DNA from: DASPWV01 sp046727855
GTDB lineage: Bacteria > Acidobacteriota > Vicinamibacteria > Vicinamibacterales > UBA2999
Assembly (NCBI GenBank): GCA_046727855.1
Contig: JBKPDL010000103.1
Coordinates: 1 to 15,502 of the forward strand
Reading direction: 5' to 3'
Length of the DNA: 15,502 nucleotides
Below the pieces are notes generated by a model. It was not told the origin of the DNA. It was given only the letters and a program-made list of their open reading frames with translations, and searched no databases. This document shows, one piece after another, positions 6,196-13,567 of this stretch (position 1 is its first letter; every line of letters starts with the position of its first letter). Made by a program: the position numbers and the translations under genes.

Positions 6196-7215
6196 CTACC
6201 GGTCGCGCGACAGAACGTAATCGGCGAGCGCGGTCAAGGCATCCCGCTCATGGCTGGGCATGAAGACCCGTAAATACCGCTTGGCAGCCTCGCCGAATCC
6301 GACCGCGCGCTCGTATGCGTACTCGATCGATCCGTGTTCGGCGAGAAGCGCACGCAGGCGCGTCCATTCCTCCTGTGTGACATCGCGCTGGCGCACTACA
6401 CGGTGTACCAGCGCGCTGGCTTCTTCGCCACCGTGGCGCAACAGGTGAATGATCGGCAACGTGATCTTGCCTTCGCGTAGATCGCCGCCGACGGGCTTGC
6501 CGGTGTTGGTGGCTTCTCCGGTGACGTCGAGCAGATCGTCGACCAGCTGGAACATCACGCCGAGGTTGAAGCCGTATTCGCGCAGCGCGAGCTCTTTTTC
6601 CTGTCCGGCCTCCCCGAGCATGGCGCCGATCTCCGCGCACCCGGCAAAGAGGTACGCTGTTTTGCGGCGGATGATCTCGAAGTGCTCGTCCTCGGAAATG
6701 TCGACCACGCCGTTCTTCGTGAGCTGATACAGCTCGCCTTCGATCATGCGCAGCGTGACGTCGCACAGCAGCCTGACAACATCGAGCGTGTCCTGCGCGA
6801 GAGCCATCGCCATCGACTTGATGTAGAGGAAGTCGCCAGCGAGAACGGTCACGTCGCTGCCCCAACGCGAATGGACCGCTTTCTGCCCTCTCCTGACATC
6901 CGCATCGTCGATAATGTCGTCGTGAACGAGTGTCGCGGTATGAATGAATTCCACGACTGCTGCGTTGAGCACCGCGCGCGGGCCGGTGTAGCCGCACAAG
7001 CGCGCCGCCATCAGGAGCACGGCCGGCCGCACGCGTTTGCCGCCGCTCTTCTGGATGTAGCGGCCGATTTCGGGGATGACGCCAACTTTCGACTGGACCT
7101 GGCGCTCGAACTCGCGCTCAACGGCTTCCAGGTCGGCGCGCACCGGTTCGAACATCTGCACCAGATCGATGCGGCTCTTTTGTGCGGCGTTGATCAAGCT
7201 CGTCAATCTCATCAC
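6196..7215 (-). CDS. Long-chain polyprenyl diphosphate synthase (IspB/HepT-like)
   Basis: A 339-residue trans-prenyltransferase that lengthens allylic diphosphates with isopentenyl diphosphate, probably making the quinone side chain. It shows GGKRVRP (58-64), the first Asp-rich motif DDIIDD (99-104) and the second DDLLD (226-230), with the GxxxQ-like FQLVDD context. Ala94, five residues before the first Asp motif, leaves the chain pocket open; in this family that suggests a long product (about C35-C50) rather than FPP or GGPP. The exact chain length cannot be read. The frame can begin at GTG (7213-7215) or the adjoining ATG (7210-7212); the ATG is as likely and costs one residue. Neither has a clear Shine-Dalgarno. 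The stop TAG touches the repeat block, and tatD ends 170 bases upstream on the same strand. Confidence 0.93.
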   Translation of the reverse strand: MMRLTSLINAAQKSRIDLVQMFEPVRADLEAVEREFERQVQSKVGVIPEIGRYIQKSGGKRVRPAVLLMAARLCGYTGPRAVLNAAVVEFIHTATLVHDDIIDDADVRRGQKAVHSRWGSDVTVLAGDFLYIKSMAMALAQDTLDVVRLLCDVTLRMIEGELYQLTKNGVVDISEDEHFEIIRRKTAYLFAGCAEIGAMLGEAGQEKELALREYGFNLGVMFQLVDDLLDVTGEATNTGKPVGGDLREGKITLPIIHLLRHGGEEASALVHRVVRQRDVTQEEWTRLRALLAEHGSIEYAYERAVGFGEAAKRYLRVFMPSHERDALTALADYVLSRDR

Positions 7216-7302
7216 ACAGGCGCGATGCTGTCAACGCGAGGGGAATGCGCTAACTCTCGCTCACGCTGAGCTTTAGGCCGCATGTACGTGCAGTGTATAC
7301 AG

Positions 7303-7397
7303 GGTTCCTCACGGAGGTTCCGCACGTCGGTTCCGACGTAGGTTCCTCACGGAGGTTCCTCACGGAGGTGCCGCACGCCAGTTCCTCACGGAAGGTT
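7303..7397. repeat. 13-base tandem repeat running into the tatD stop codon
   Basis: Copies of GGTTCCTCACGGA at 12-13 base steps begin at 7303, 7316, 7329, 7341, 7354, 7367 and 7380, with a decayed one at about 7393. The copies at 7303, 7341 and 7354 are identical; that at 7380 differs only in its first base and the others are diverged. The tatD stop codon (7386-7388) and its last codons lie inside the array, so the repeat has supplied the C-terminal end of TatD. The reverse-complement core AGGAACC recurs at 50-142. The rest of the gap to the next gene (7216-7302) shows only a small GCTCA/TGAGC hairpin at 7259-7271 and no clear promoter. Confidence 0.88.
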
Positions 7398-8180
7398 CTG
7401 GTGCGCGCCGAACAGCGCATCGAAGTTTGTGATCATCTGCTGTCCCAGCGAGTCGCGCGGTGTGGCCCGGACCTCGGCGAGCGTGTCCAGCACGCGCATG
7501 ACATACGCCGGTTCGTTGCGCTTGCCTCGATACGGAACGGGCGCGAGATAGGGGCTGTCCGTTTCGAGCAGCAACCGATCGACCGGAATCGCACCGGCCG
7601 CTTCGCGCAGAGTGATCGATTTGGGAAATGTCGCGATTCCGGGAATCGAGACATAAAAACCTGTCGCGAGGGCGCGTGCGGCGGCGGCGCGATCGCCGGA
7701 GAAACAATGAAAGACGCCACGCAGCTGGCCTTCACTCGCTTCCGTGATCATCCGCAGCGTGTCGACTTCGGCTTCGCGCGTGTGAACGACCACTGGCAGG
7801 CTGCGCGCACGCGCGAGATCGAGCTGCGCCCGAAAGACCGCGTGCTGCACGTCGGGCGGCGAGAAGTCGTAGTGATAGTCGAGCCCGATCTCGCCGATGG
7901 CGCAGACGTTAGCGATCTCGCTGAGCCGGCTTGCCACAAGGTCGGCGGCGACGCCTGGTTCTGCGGCAAACCGGTACGCGTTGTGTGGGTGCACGCCAAC
8001 GGCAAAGCGGACTTCCGGCCAGGCCGCAGCGACTGCCGCGGCGCGCGTCAGTTCTTCTTCGTCATCAGCGGCGAGGATAACGAGACATCGCACCACGCCG
8101 GCGTCTCGTGCCCGTGACACGACCGCGTCGAGATCGCCGGCAAATTCGGTTGCGGCGAGATGGCAGTGCGAATCAATCAC
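7386..8180 (-). CDS. TatD-family metal-dependent hydrolase/DNase
   Basis: A 264-residue amidohydrolase-fold enzyme of the usual TatD length. The metal ligands are all visible: H5 and H7 in DSHCHL, E97 in GEIGLDYHYD, H133 in VVHTRE, H158 in FHCFSG and D208 in ETDSPYLAP. Family members are 3'-5' exonucleases or DNases linked to repair of oxidative damage, and some act on other substrates, so the precise role is open. It starts at GTG (8178-8180), overlapping the metG stop as GTGA, and is often found next to metG in bacteria. No Shine-Dalgarno precedes the GTG, so expression likely depends on ribosomes finishing metG. Its last few residues (NLP) and stop codon are encoded by the 13-base repeat at 7303-7397. 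Confidence 0.95.
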   Translation of the reverse strand: MIDSHCHLAATEFAGDLDAVVSRARDAGVVRCLVILAADDEEELTRAAAVAAAWPEVRFAVGVHPHNAYRFAAEPGVAADLVASRLSEIANVCAIGEIGLDYHYDFSPPDVQHAVFRAQLDLARARSLPVVVHTREAEVDTLRMITEASEGQLRGVFHCFSGDRAAAARALATGFYVSIPGIATFPKSITLREAAGAIPVDRLLLETDSPYLAPVPYRGKRNEPAYVMRVLDTLAEVRATPRDSLGQQMITNFDALFGAHQNLP

Positions 8181-10264
8181 CGGACGCGCGTGCCGGGCGC
8201 GGCCGGCGAGGCATCGAGCACGATTGGCTGCCCACCGTCAGGACTCGCCGCGAGCACCATCCCGTTCGACTCGATCCCCATCAGCTTCGCGGGCTGCAGG
8301 TTGGCCACAATCACCACGCTCTTGCCAACCAGCGCTTCGGGCTCGTACGCCTCCGCGATGCCCGCCACAATGGTGCGCGTTTCGGTGCCCACGTCGATCG
8401 ACAGCTTGATGAGTTTTTTGGACTTGGGGACGCGCTCGGCCTCGAGGACCTTGGCGACGCGCAGCTGCACCTTCATGAAATCGTCAATCGAGATCCGATC
8501 GTCCGCCGGGACGGGAGCCGCAGCTTGCGTGAGCGGCGCTATTGGGCTTTCGGGCGTTGGTGTTGTGTCGGTCATCGTTGCTCCGGACTGACCTGAAGGT
8601 CGGCCGCTACGGGGATCATTTGAAGAAGGTTCGCCGCTGCGTGAATCGTTCGCGGTGACTCCGTCACGCAAATCGCTGGAAGACCGTTTCCCGCTGCGGA
8701 TCTCTTTTGCCGAAGGTTCCCGGGCACGCGAATCGCCAACAGCGGTTCGCACGTCCTCACGGCGCGGCCACAGCGGTCCCTTGTTCAGAATACGTTTCTC
8801 GGTCGGCCGCCAGACAGCGTCGCGGTCGAGACGAAGCCCCGTGACCGGCCTCGTCTCGCCCACGCGCCGCAAGATCTCCGCGGCAGACGAAGGGATCATG
8901 GGCAACAACAGCAGCGCGGCTAGGCGAACCGCTTCGGCAGCATCGGCCAGCACGGTCGTGAGTCGATCTGCCTGCGCGGGATCCTTAGCGAGCGCCCACG
9001 GCTGTGTGTCTGCGATGAACAGGTTTGCCGCGTCCACGATGCCGAACGCGGCAGCCGTCGCGTCGTGCAGCATCAGCAGGTCCATCGCCCGGCGATAGTC
9101 GGCGACCGCAGACGTCGCAATCCCGGCAAGACGATCGGACGCGAGTGGCGCGGCGAGTGTGCCGCCGCGGTAGCGCTCTGTCATTGCCGCAACGCGGCTC
9201 ACGAGGTTGCCTAAATTGTTCGCAAGATCGGCGTTGTATTTCTCACCGAGGCGTTCGAACGAGAAGTCGCCATCGCCGCCGTACGGAACCTCCTTGACGA
9301 GATACAGTCGGAGCGGATCGACGCCGAAGCGTTCGGCCGCGTCCACTGGATCCACGACGTTGCCGAGCGACTTACTCATACGCTGGCCGTTTACCGAAAT
9401 CCAGCCGTGCCCGAACACCTGCTTCGGCAACGGGAGCTTCGCGCTCATCAACATGGCGGGCCAGATCACGCAGTGGAATCTCGTGATGTCCTTGCCGATG
9501 ATGTGCAGATCTGCCGGCCACCACTTGCTGAACCGCTCGTCGTCCCAACCGTAGCCGACGGCGGCCGCGTAGTTGATCAGCGCATCAAACCAGACGTAGA
9601 CAACGCTGTCCTTGTCGAACGGCAGCGGGATGCCCCATGCCTGACCAGCGCGGCTGACCGAAATGTCCTCGAGCCCGGCCTCGACGAGTCGCAGAATCTC
9701 GTTGCGCCGGACTTCGGGCGCGATGAACGCCGGATGCGCGGCGTAGTGCGCTAACAGCGGCTGCTGGTACTTGGAGAGCCGGAAAAACCAGTTTTTCTCC
9801 CGAATCCATTCCGGCTTAATCGTCGGGTGAACCGCGCAGAACCCGTTGATCAGATCCTTGTCCTGTTTGAAGGCTTCGCAACTGACGCAATACCACCCTT
9901 CGTAGACGCCCTCGTACACGTCGCCCGCGTCATAGCAGGCCTGGGCCATGCGCTGGACCGCCGGCTTGTGACGCTTCTCATCAGTTGTGCGGATGAAGTC
10001 GTCGTTCGACACATCCAGCCGCTTCCAGACGGAGGTGAACACGCGCGCCATCTCGTCGCAGTAGGCCAGCGGATCCTGTCCGAGCTCCTGCGCACGGCGA
10101 TACACGTTCTGCGAGTGCTCGTCGTTGCCCATCAGAAACCACGTTTCGAAGCCGGCCAGCCGCTTGTAGCGGGCAATCACGTCGGCCGTGATTTTTTCGT
10201 AGGCGGTACCGAGATGTGGCGTGCTGTTGACGTAATCGATCGCCGTTGTCTGGAAATATTTCAT
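8177..10264 (-). CDS. metG: Methionyl-tRNA synthetase with C-terminal tRNA-binding domain
   Basis: A 695-residue class I synthetase that charges tRNA-Met. It has the HIGH-type motif PHLG (16-19), a single zinc knuckle C126-x2-C129 with C143-x2-H146 as in Thermus-type enzymes, the WFDALINY region and the KMSKS motif RMSKS (295-299). An anticodon-binding helical domain follows to about 495. A low-complexity linker (about 500-590) leads to a C-terminal EMAP-II/Trbp111 OB fold (about 592-695) that mediates dimerisation and tRNA binding. I start it at ATG (10262-10264), which overlaps the larC stop as ATGA. A GTG five codons upstream is also in frame but has less support. The linker contains five tandem ten-residue repeats, described separately, which is unusual for this enzyme. 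Confidence 0.97.
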   Translation of the reverse strand: MKYFQTTAIDYVNSTPHLGTAYEKITADVIARYKRLAGFETWFLMGNDEHSQNVYRRAQELGQDPLAYCDEMARVFTSVWKRLDVSNDDFIRTTDEKRHKPAVQRMAQACYDAGDVYEGVYEGWYCVSCEAFKQDKDLINGFCAVHPTIKPEWIREKNWFFRLSKYQQPLLAHYAAHPAFIAPEVRRNEILRLVEAGLEDISVSRAGQAWGIPLPFDKDSVVYVWFDALINYAAAVGYGWDDERFSKWWPADLHIIGKDITRFHCVIWPAMLMSAKLPLPKQVFGHGWISVNGQRMSKSLGNVVDPVDAAERFGVDPLRLYLVKEVPYGGDGDFSFERLGEKYNADLANNLGNLVSRVAAMTERYRGGTLAAPLASDRLAGIATSAVADYRRAMDLLMLHDATAAAFGIVDAANLFIADTQPWALAKDPAQADRLTTVLADAAEAVRLAALLLLPMIPSSAAEILRRVGETRPVTGLRLDRDAVWRPTEKRILNKGPLWPRREDVRTAVGDSRAREPSAKEIRSGKRSSSDLRDGVTANDSRSGEPSSNDPRSGRPSGQSGATMTDTTPTPESPIAPLTQAAAPVPADDRISIDDFMKVQLRVAKVLEAERVPKSKKLIKLSIDVGTETRTIVAGIAEAYEPEALVGKSVVIVANLQPAKLMGIESNGMVLAASPDGGQPIVLDASPAAPGTRVR
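8588..8734 (-). repeat. In-frame ~30-base repeats in the metG linker
   Basis: Five copies of about ten residues, pattern D-x-R-S-G-x-P-S-x-N: DSRAREPSAK, EIRSGKRSSS, DLRDGVTAN, DSRSGEPSSN, DPRSGRPSGQ. They occupy about residues 511-559, between the anticodon domain and the EMAP-II fold. The DNA copies are diverged but aligned, with shared words such as GAACCTTC and GATTC. The segment is hydrophilic and presumably disordered. It may be a repeat that spread into a tolerant coding linker. Confidence 0.75.
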
Positions 10265-11469
10265 GCTCTCTCGAGCCACGCTTTCATGACGATGGCCTGC
10301 ACGTGTTTGATCGGCAGGCCGTGCTCAACTGCCAGTCTGGCGACATCGTCGAACTCGGGCTGCGCGTTGAGCACGCGCCCGAAACGACGTGCAACCTTGA
10401 ACCGCACGGAGCCCAGGTCTGTTGTCACATCAACCGTTTCACGATCGAGGCACTCGCGATCCATTTCCACCGAGCGGACCCCGATCGTCGTACTCTCACG
10501 AAACATCAACTCCGTCAGCTCACTGCGCAACTCGGGTCTCGCGATGATCGTCACGAGTGTCCCCGGGCGGTTCTTTTTCATCTGCACCGGCGCATAGAAC
10601 ACGTCGAGCGCCCCGGCTGCATGCAGGCGATCCATCAGCGCACCGAAAATCTGAGGGTTCATGTCATCGATCTCGCACTCGATGACGGCGACGCGCATGG
10701 CGGTGGAGTCCGCCGCGCTCTCGCCGACGACCACGCGCAACACATTCGGCGCGCCATCGATGTCGCGATCGCCCGCGCCATAGCCCACCTGCTGCACGCG
10801 CATGGCGGGCATCGGCCCGAACTCGGAGGCATAATCGGTCAACACCAGCGCACCCGTCGGCGTCAGCAGCTCCGCATTCACATTGCGCCCGTACACGGGG
10901 GCATTGCCTAGAAGCTTCACCGTTGCGGGCGCAGGCACCGGATAGACGCCATGCGCCGTCTTTACCACGCCGCTTCCGACGTTGATCGGTGAAACCACAA
11001 CGCGTTGGGCACCAAACCAGTCCATGGCGAACACGGCGCCCACGACATCGATGATCGAATCGAGTTCGCCCACTTCGTGCAGGTGGATCTGCTCCACCGG
11101 CATGCTGTGGACGGCCGCCTCGGCGTCGGCAAGGCGACCGATCATCGCCTTGGCTCTCGTCTTTCCGGCCTCGCTCAAGGACGAACGATCGATCGCCGCC
11201 TTGATCTCGGCCACCGTGTGGTGATGGTGGTGATGAGGATGACCGTGGTGATCGCGCGCGTGGTCATGCCCCCGCGACTGGTGCACGCGGAACTTCGTCG
11301 CGGTTATACCTGCTTTGACGACGCGCTCTGCCGACACGTTCCACCCGTCCACGCCGAGCGTTCCCAGCGCGCGCTCGAGCTCGGGAAGCGGCAAACCGGC
11401 ATCGAGCAGCGCCCCGAGAATCATGTCTCCAGCGGCGCCGGAGAAGCAGTCGAAGTAGAGGACCTTCAC
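10261..11469 (-). CDS. larC: LarC-like nickel insertion protein (nickel-pincer cofactor cyclometallase)
   Basis: A 402-residue protein of the LarC family (old DUF111), which inserts nickel into pyridinium-3,5-bisthiocarboxylic acid mononucleotide to make the nickel-pincer cofactor of lactate racemase and related enzymes. Family marks are the N-terminal YFDCFSGAAGDM, the QIHLHEVGELDSI segment, HGVYPVPAPAT, ELLTPTGA and MKKNRPGTL. A His-rich stretch at residues 63-84 holds 12 histidines, six in a row (79-84), likely for nickel handling. The two halves, split by a programmed frameshift in Lactobacillus plantarum, form one unbroken frame here. The real start is GTG (11467-11469), overlapping the radC stop as GTGA; the frame stays open further upstream but that part is antisense noise. 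LarB, LarE and a LarA-type enzyme are not in the window. Confidence 0.92.
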   Translation of the reverse strand: MKVLYFDCFSGAAGDMILGALLDAGLPLPELERALGTLGVDGWNVSAERVVKAGITATKFRVHQSRGHDHARDHHGHPHHHHHHTVAEIKAAIDRSSLSEAGKTRAKAMIGRLADAEAAVHSMPVEQIHLHEVGELDSIIDVVGAVFAMDWFGAQRVVVSPINVGSGVVKTAHGVYPVPAPATVKLLGNAPVYGRNVNAELLTPTGALVLTDYASEFGPMPAMRVQQVGYGAGDRDIDGAPNVLRVVVGESAADSTAMRVAVIECEIDDMNPQIFGALMDRLHAAGALDVFYAPVQMKKNRPGTLVTIIARPELRSELTELMFRESTTIGVRSVEMDRECLDRETVDVTTDLGSVRFKVARRFGRVLNAQPEFDDVARLAVEHGLPIKHVQAIVMKAWLERA

Positions 11470-12134
11470 AGCTGCTTTGCATCCCGAAAACTGAACCAGC
11501 GGCCGTCGCCGAGCACGATGTGATCTGCGAGCTCGATGCCCATAAGGCTGCCGGCCTCTTTGAGGCGCCTCGTCAGCACGATGTCGTCTACGCTCGGCTC
11601 CGGATCGCCCGAAGGGTGATTGTGAAACACCACCACCGACGCCGCCGACGCGATCACCGCCTCGCGATAAATCTCGCGCGGATGCGCAATGCTCGCATCG
11701 AGCGAGCCCACCGAGAGAATCGACGTCCGGATCAACCGGTTCTTTGCGTCCAGCAACACCACTCCAAATCGTTCCACGCGGTAGCCGCCATACAGCGGCA
11801 GCAGATACTGTCCCACCGCGGTCGGCGAGCGGAGCTTCGGCCGCTCGCCGGACCCTGCAGTTACGGCTCGCCGTCCGAGCTCGATCGCGGCGGCCAGACG
11901 TGCCGCACGAGGTAAGCCGACGCCGATCACTTGCCGCAACTCGTCGAGGCTGATGTGCACCAAGCCATGCACGCCGCCGGCAAGATCCAGCACCTCTTGC
12001 GCAAGGGCCAACGCGCTTCGTCCACGAACGCCGCTTCCCAACACGAGGGCGAGCAGCTCGTTGTCGCCGAGCGCGTGCACGCCCGCGCGCGCCAGCTTCT
12101 CGCGCGGCCGATCCTGCGGCGCAAGCTGCTTCAC
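11466..12134 (-). CDS. radC: RadC-family JAB1/MPN metalloprotein
   Basis: A 222-residue RadC of normal length. The N-terminal part (about 1-95) is helical with a helix-hairpin-helix-like segment ending in IGVGLPRAARL. The C-terminal MPN domain (about 100-222) has the JAMM signature H171-x-H173-PSGD and S181/D184. Despite the name, the link to DNA repair is not firmly established; the fold suggests a zinc-dependent hydrolase. It starts at GTG (12132-12134) with GGAG eight bases upstream and overlaps the sirtuin stop as GTGA. Its own stop overlaps the larC start in the same way, so it is the second gene of a coupled five-gene run. Confidence 0.95.
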   Translation of the reverse strand: MKQLAPQDRPREKLARAGVHALGDNELLALVLGSGVRGRSALALAQEVLDLAGGVHGLVHISLDELRQVIGVGLPRAARLAAAIELGRRAVTAGSGERPKLRSPTAVGQYLLPLYGGYRVERFGVVLLDAKNRLIRTSILSVGSLDASIAHPREIYREAVIASAASVVVFHNHPSGDPEPSVDDIVLTRRLKEAGSLMGIELADHIVLGDGRWFSFRDAKQL

Positions 12135-12853
12135 AGCCGCCGCTCCACGGCTGGAAGCATCTCTCCGGCCGGTCCACGCAGCGCCGCATCCGCATGCGCG
12201 CTGAGCGGCGTCTCTTCGACGTTCACTTCAACGATGCGCCCGCCGCGCCGCCGCGCTATTTGCGGAAGCGCCGCGACGGGATACACCACGGCAGATGTAC
12301 CGACGACGAGCAGCACGTCGGCGCCCTCGACCGCATCGGAGGCCGCGGCGAGCACATCGGGATCGAGCGGCTCGCCAAACCAAATCACCTCCGGCCGCAG
12401 CCACGCACCACACTGACACCGCAGCTGCGCCCGCGGCGGATCAGTCTCGCGATCGTGCGAGGTGGCACCGCATCCATCCGCGCACCGCACTCGCCACAGA
12501 TTTCCGTGCAGCTCGACTGGCGCAGCGCTCCCGGCCCGCGCATGCAACCCGTCGACGTTCTGCGTCAGCAGCGTCACGCCGGGATGCGCGCGCTCCAGAC
12601 GCGCGATCATGTCGTGACCAGCGTTTGGTTGCGCCGCGGCTATGCGCTCGCGACGCCACAAATACCACTCCCATACGAGCGCCGGCCGTTCGGCAAACGC
12701 CTCAGGCGTCGCCAGATCTTCCGGCCGGAATTGCTGCCACAGCCCGCCCGGGCCGCGAAACACCGGGACGCCGCTCTCGGCTGAGATGCCCGCCCCGGTC
12801 AGCACGGTCACGCGCGCTGCATTACGAATCCACGCCGCGACAAGATCAACCAT
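12131..12853 (-). CDS. cobB: Sirtuin NAD+-dependent protein deacylase (class III, CobB/SIRT5-like)
   Basis: A 240-residue Sir2 protein that removes acyl groups from lysines using NAD+. It shows GAGISAESGVPVFRG (20-34), TQNVDGLH (97-104), catalytic H116 in ELHG, and a metal site of C124, C128, C146 and C148 with unusual CxxxC and CxC spacing. The C-terminal VVGTSAVVYP (183-192) and EVNVE bind NAD. Y64 and R67 in WEWYLWRR match the YxxR pair that binds succinyl or malonyl groups in SIRT5 and E. coli CobB, so desuccinylase or demalonylase activity is expected. It starts at ATG (12851-12853), 74 bases from a divergent lipoprotein gene, and leads the overlapping run sirtuin-radC-larC-metG-tatD. 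Acyl-lysine control of neighbouring products is only speculation. Confidence 0.95.
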   Translation of the reverse strand: MVDLVAAWIRNAARVTVLTGAGISAESGVPVFRGPGGLWQQFRPEDLATPEAFAERPALVWEWYLWRRERIAAAQPNAGHDMIARLERAHPGVTLLTQNVDGLHARAGSAAPVELHGNLWRVRCADGCGATSHDRETDPPRAQLRCQCGAWLRPEVIWFGEPLDPDVLAAASDAVEGADVLLVVGTSAVVYPVAALPQIARRRGGRIVEVNVEETPLSAHADAALRGPAGEMLPAVERRL

Positions 12854-12927
12854 GGTACTTCACTGTCAGCCTATACTCGAACGGCGGACGTAAGGCTCGC
12901 CGACCACGTACGCAGATCTCCCTTGTC
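12854..12927. promoter_or_regulatory. Divergent intergenic region with overlapping -10-like boxes
   Basis: The 74 bases between two diverging genes must hold promoters for both. TATACT (12872-12877) on the plus strand and TATAGG (12870-12875) on the minus strand resemble -10 boxes and overlap one another. No good -35 element is seen at proper spacing for either, so this is only a candidate. If both are real, use of one would exclude the other. Confidence 0.3.
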
Positions 12928-13506
12928 ATGCACCGACTGCGTCCCCTCATTCCGCTTCTTCTCGCAGTTGTCGTCTCTGCATGCGCCGAGCCGCCAAGCA
13001 AGGAGATGAACCAGGCGCAAGGGGCGATCGACGCCGCGCGAGCCGCGGGAGCCGACGTCTCCGCGCCGGCGGAACTCAACGCGGCAATCGAGGCGCTGCG
13101 GCGATCCGAAGAGGCCGCGGCCCAGCGCGATTACCGGCTCGCGCTCAGCCTCGCGATCGACAGCCGCGAACGCGCGCAGACCGCCGCAAAGGTGGCCGTC
13201 AATGTGCGCGCCAAAGCGCGCGGCGACGTGGAAGGTCAGATTGGTCAAGCGAGCACTCTCCTCGCACAGGCGCGCGCGCGGCTGCGTGATCCCGATGTCG
13301 CGGGATTGCCGCGGCGGACCGTGCAGGACCAGCGCGCCGTGATCGACGCGGCCACCAAGTCCCTGCAAGATGCGCGCACAGCGCTCAACAACGACGACTA
13401 CGCAAAGGCGAATGAGGCGATGGAAGGCGTTGTTGGCCGAATTCAAAAGGCAATCGCTGCATTGGATGCGGCGGCCGACGGAGGACGCAGCCGCCGGCGT
13501 CGGTGA
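12928..13506 (+). CDS. Small envelope lipoprotein, DUF4398-like
   Basis: A 192-residue protein, the only plus-strand gene in the window. A charged start (MHRLRP), a hydrophobic core (7-16) and the lipobox V-S-A-C19 indicate a lipoprotein signal, followed by Glu-Pro-Pro. The mature part is Ala/Arg/Glu-rich and helical, with repeats of the type AIDAARAAGA and APAELNAAIEALRRSEEAAA. This fits the DUF4398 pattern found in envelope lipoproteins that often precede OmpA-like domains; here no OmpA domain follows. A coiled-coil role at the outer membrane is likely but not proven. The start is ATG (12928-12930) because the signal peptide begins there; the frame is open upstream only as antisense to the sirtuin gene. 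No Shine-Dalgarno is evident. The Arg-rich tail (RSRRRR) is notable. Confidence 0.85.
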   Translation: MHRLRPLIPLLLAVVVSACAEPPSKEMNQAQGAIDAARAAGADVSAPAELNAAIEALRRSEEAAAQRDYRLALSLAIDSRERAQTAAKVAVNVRAKARGDVEGQIGQASTLLAQARARLRDPDVAGLPRRTVQDQRAVIDAATKSLQDARTALNNDDYAKANEAMEGVVGRIQKAIAALDAAADGGRSRRRR

Positions 13507-13529
13507 GGTCGGACGCCCTTAAACAGCAG

Positions 13530-13566
13530 TTTCTGCGATCGCCATGGACCCGGACGGCCGCAGAAA
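13530..13566. terminator. Candidate bidirectional terminator between convergent genes
   Basis: TTTCTGCG (13530-13537) pairs with CGCAGAAA (13559-13566). With a three-base bulge, GCC (13541-13543) also pairs with GGC (13556-13558), giving about 11 pairs. It lies in the 61-base gap where the plus-strand lipoprotein gene and dapF converge, just where a shared terminator is expected. The T-tracts are short, so the call is tentative. Confidence 0.35.
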
Positions 13567-13567
13567 T

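Noticed and set aside
7229..7234. TTGACA on the minus strand as a -35 for the polyprenyl synthase gene
   Set aside because: It lies only about 14-17 bases before the start codon, so a -10 at proper spacing would fall inside the gene.
11470..12195. N-terminal extension of LarC upstream of GTG 11469
   Set aside because: That part lies antisense-free but out of frame with radC on the same strand; its Arg/Ala-rich translation is a frame shadow, while LarC homology begins exactly at the GTG.
12295..12927. Long N-terminal extension of the lipoprotein frame
   Set aside because: It is antisense to the sirtuin gene and very Arg/Ala-rich; the signal peptide with lipobox begins at ATG 12928.
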